This document shows positions 5,581 to 6,547 of a DNA stretch of 6,547 bases, in pieces. The notes beneath the pieces are model-generated. The model worked only from the letters and a program-made list of their open reading frames with translations, had not been told where the DNA came from and did not search any database. A program made the position numbers and the translations under genes. Within the stretch, counting starts at the first letter, position 1; every line of letters starts with the position of its first letter. Origin of the DNA: Actinomycetota bacterium (GTDB taxonomy: Bacteria > Actinomycetota > Acidimicrobiia > Acidimicrobiales > Iamiaceae); NCBI GenBank assembly GCA_017882935.1, contig JADGOP010000139.1, forward strand, positions 1 through 6,547, given 5' to 3'.

Positions 5581-6547
5581 GCGGGTGCGCCTTCCAGCCC
5601 GGGGCCGGCGAGGCGCGGGGCGGTGGCGTCGCGCCCGCGCGACCGCTGGTTCTCGAGCAGACCGACCCCCGACGTCAGCAGCAGGCTCACGAGCGCCGCG
5701 ATGAGCATCGTGGGGAGCAGCCGCATGCCGGCCATGCCGGCGACGACCAGCGTCGATCCCAAGGGCGTCTTGGTCACGCCCACGTTGCACGCCACCATCA
5801 TGGCGGTGGCCAGCACCAGCTCGTCGGAGCCGGGCAGCCACCCCGAGGCGGCGCGGCCGAGGCAGTAGCCCATGAAGAAGAGCGGGATGATGAAGCCGCC
5901 CTTCCACCCGCCCGCCATGGTGATGGTGGCGCTCAGCAGGTGGCCGAGCACCGCCAGCAGCAGCGTGGCCACCGCGACGTGGGGGAGCCGGGCGAAGCCG
6001 CCGAGCTGGAACTCGGCGAAGGTGAGCCCGAACGGCGAGATGAAGGCGACGGCGCCGAGCAGCGCGCCCGCCACCACGGGCCGCGCCCACGGGGGGAGGG
6101 GGCGGAAGGCCACACGCGCCAGCAGCGTGGTGGCGGTGAAGATCACCGCCACGAGCGCGCCGGCCACGCCGCACACTGCGGCCCAGCCGAGGTCGGCCAT
6201 GGTGAGGTGCAGGGGCGGCGTGGGGAAGCGCCAGATCGGCTGGAGCCCCCACCCGGTAGCGGCGGTGTAGACGCCGTAGCCGGCGACCGAGCCGATGGCT
6301 GCGGGAACGAGCGCCTCGTAGTACTCGAGGCCCTTGCGGTGCAGGATCTCCAAGGCGAACACCGCGCCACCGAGTGGTGCGGCGAACAGCACCGTGAAGC
6401 CGGCCGCCATGCCCGTGATGGAGCAGATGCGGCGCTGGTCGGCGGTGAGGCCGAAGCGGGTCCCGGTGAACGAGCCGATGGTGCCCGTCGTCTGGGTGAG
6501 GGGCGCCTCGGGGCCGATGCCGCCGCCCACCGCGATGCCGAGCAGGG
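5577..6547 (-). CDS. CLC-family chloride channel/transporter, C-terminal part (N-terminus outside window)
   Basis: Integral membrane protein of the voltage-gated chloride channel (CLC) family, which moves Cl- or other anions across the cytoplasmic membrane as channels or as H+ antiporters. The last 322 residues are present. GGGIGPEAPLTQ (7-18 of the fragment) is the CLC GxxGxE(G/A)P motif, with Glu13 at the external gating glutamate. The next pore helices follow, including AAPLGGAVFALEILHR (55-70). GGWKGGFIIPLFFMG (212-226) corresponds to the anion-binding GxFxP region in the form seen in one prokaryotic subfamily. Two residues used by E. coli ClC-ec1 appear changed: the internal proton glutamate E203 aligns with Ile67, and no Tyr is visible near the end of the last helix (SGVGLLENQ) where Y445 would fall. 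There is no C-terminal CBS domain; the tail is about 20 polar residues. The stop overlaps the marR start (ATGA). Confidence 0.92.
   Translation of the reverse strand, partial: LLGIAVGGGIGPEAPLTQTTGTIGSFTGTRFGLTADQRRICSITGMAAGFTVLFAAPLGGAVFALEILHRKGLEYYEALVPAAIGSVAGYGVYTAATGWGLQPIWRFPTPPLHLTMADLGWAAVCGVAGALVAVIFTATTLLARVAFRPLPPWARPVVAGALLGAVAFISPFGLTFAEFQLGGFARLPHVAVATLLLAVLGHLLSATITMAGGWKGGFIIPLFFMGYCLGRAASGWLPGSDELVLATAMMVACNVGVTKTPLGSTLVVAGMAGMRLLPTMLIAALVSLLLTSGVGLLENQRSRGRDATAPRLAGPGLEGAPA

Overview
The window is very GC-rich, with G or C at most third codon positions, and several genes appear to be transcribed without a leader (a -10 hexamer about 7 nt before an ATG or GTG). Together with an actinobacterial-type LexA box, an ImuA'/ImuB pair and an acyl-CoA dehydrogenase under a TetR-type palindrome, this points to a high-GC actinobacterium, possibly of the Acidimicrobiia. 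The class is an inference from style, not from a marker gene.

Layout, left to right. (1) The 3' end of rnhB (RNase HII) on the + strand. (2) Convergent to it, a complete acyl-CoA dehydrogenase on the - strand, with an 18-bp perfect palindrome just upstream of its start. (3) Divergent from that, a + strand DinB-like (DUF664-type) protein, then a small four-helix membrane protein with its own apparent leaderless promoter. (4) The imuA'-imuB pair on the + strand, with start and stop codons overlapping as GTGA. It is driven by a promoter whose -35/-10 spacer holds a perfect SOS (LexA) box. (5) A large imperfect palindrome that probably acts as a terminator. (6) On the - strand, entering from the right edge, a CLC-family chloride channel/transporter followed by a MarR-family regulator, joined by an ATGA overlap.

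The best-supported functional unit is the SOS-inducible mutasome module. ImuA' is a RecA-fold adaptor with a degenerate Walker A. ImuB is a Y-family polymerase fold that has lost its catalytic acidic residues but keeps a beta-clamp-binding motif (QLGFWG). Their usual partner, the error-prone polymerase DnaE2, is not in this window and should be encoded elsewhere. The acyl-CoA dehydrogenase is probably controlled by a TetR-type regulator that is also not encoded here. The CLC-MarR pair looks like a self-contained transport/regulator operon. No RNA genes, CRISPR arrays, insertion sequences or signs of recent transfer were seen. The window looks like a chromosomal core region with recognisable families rather than a mobile or defence island.
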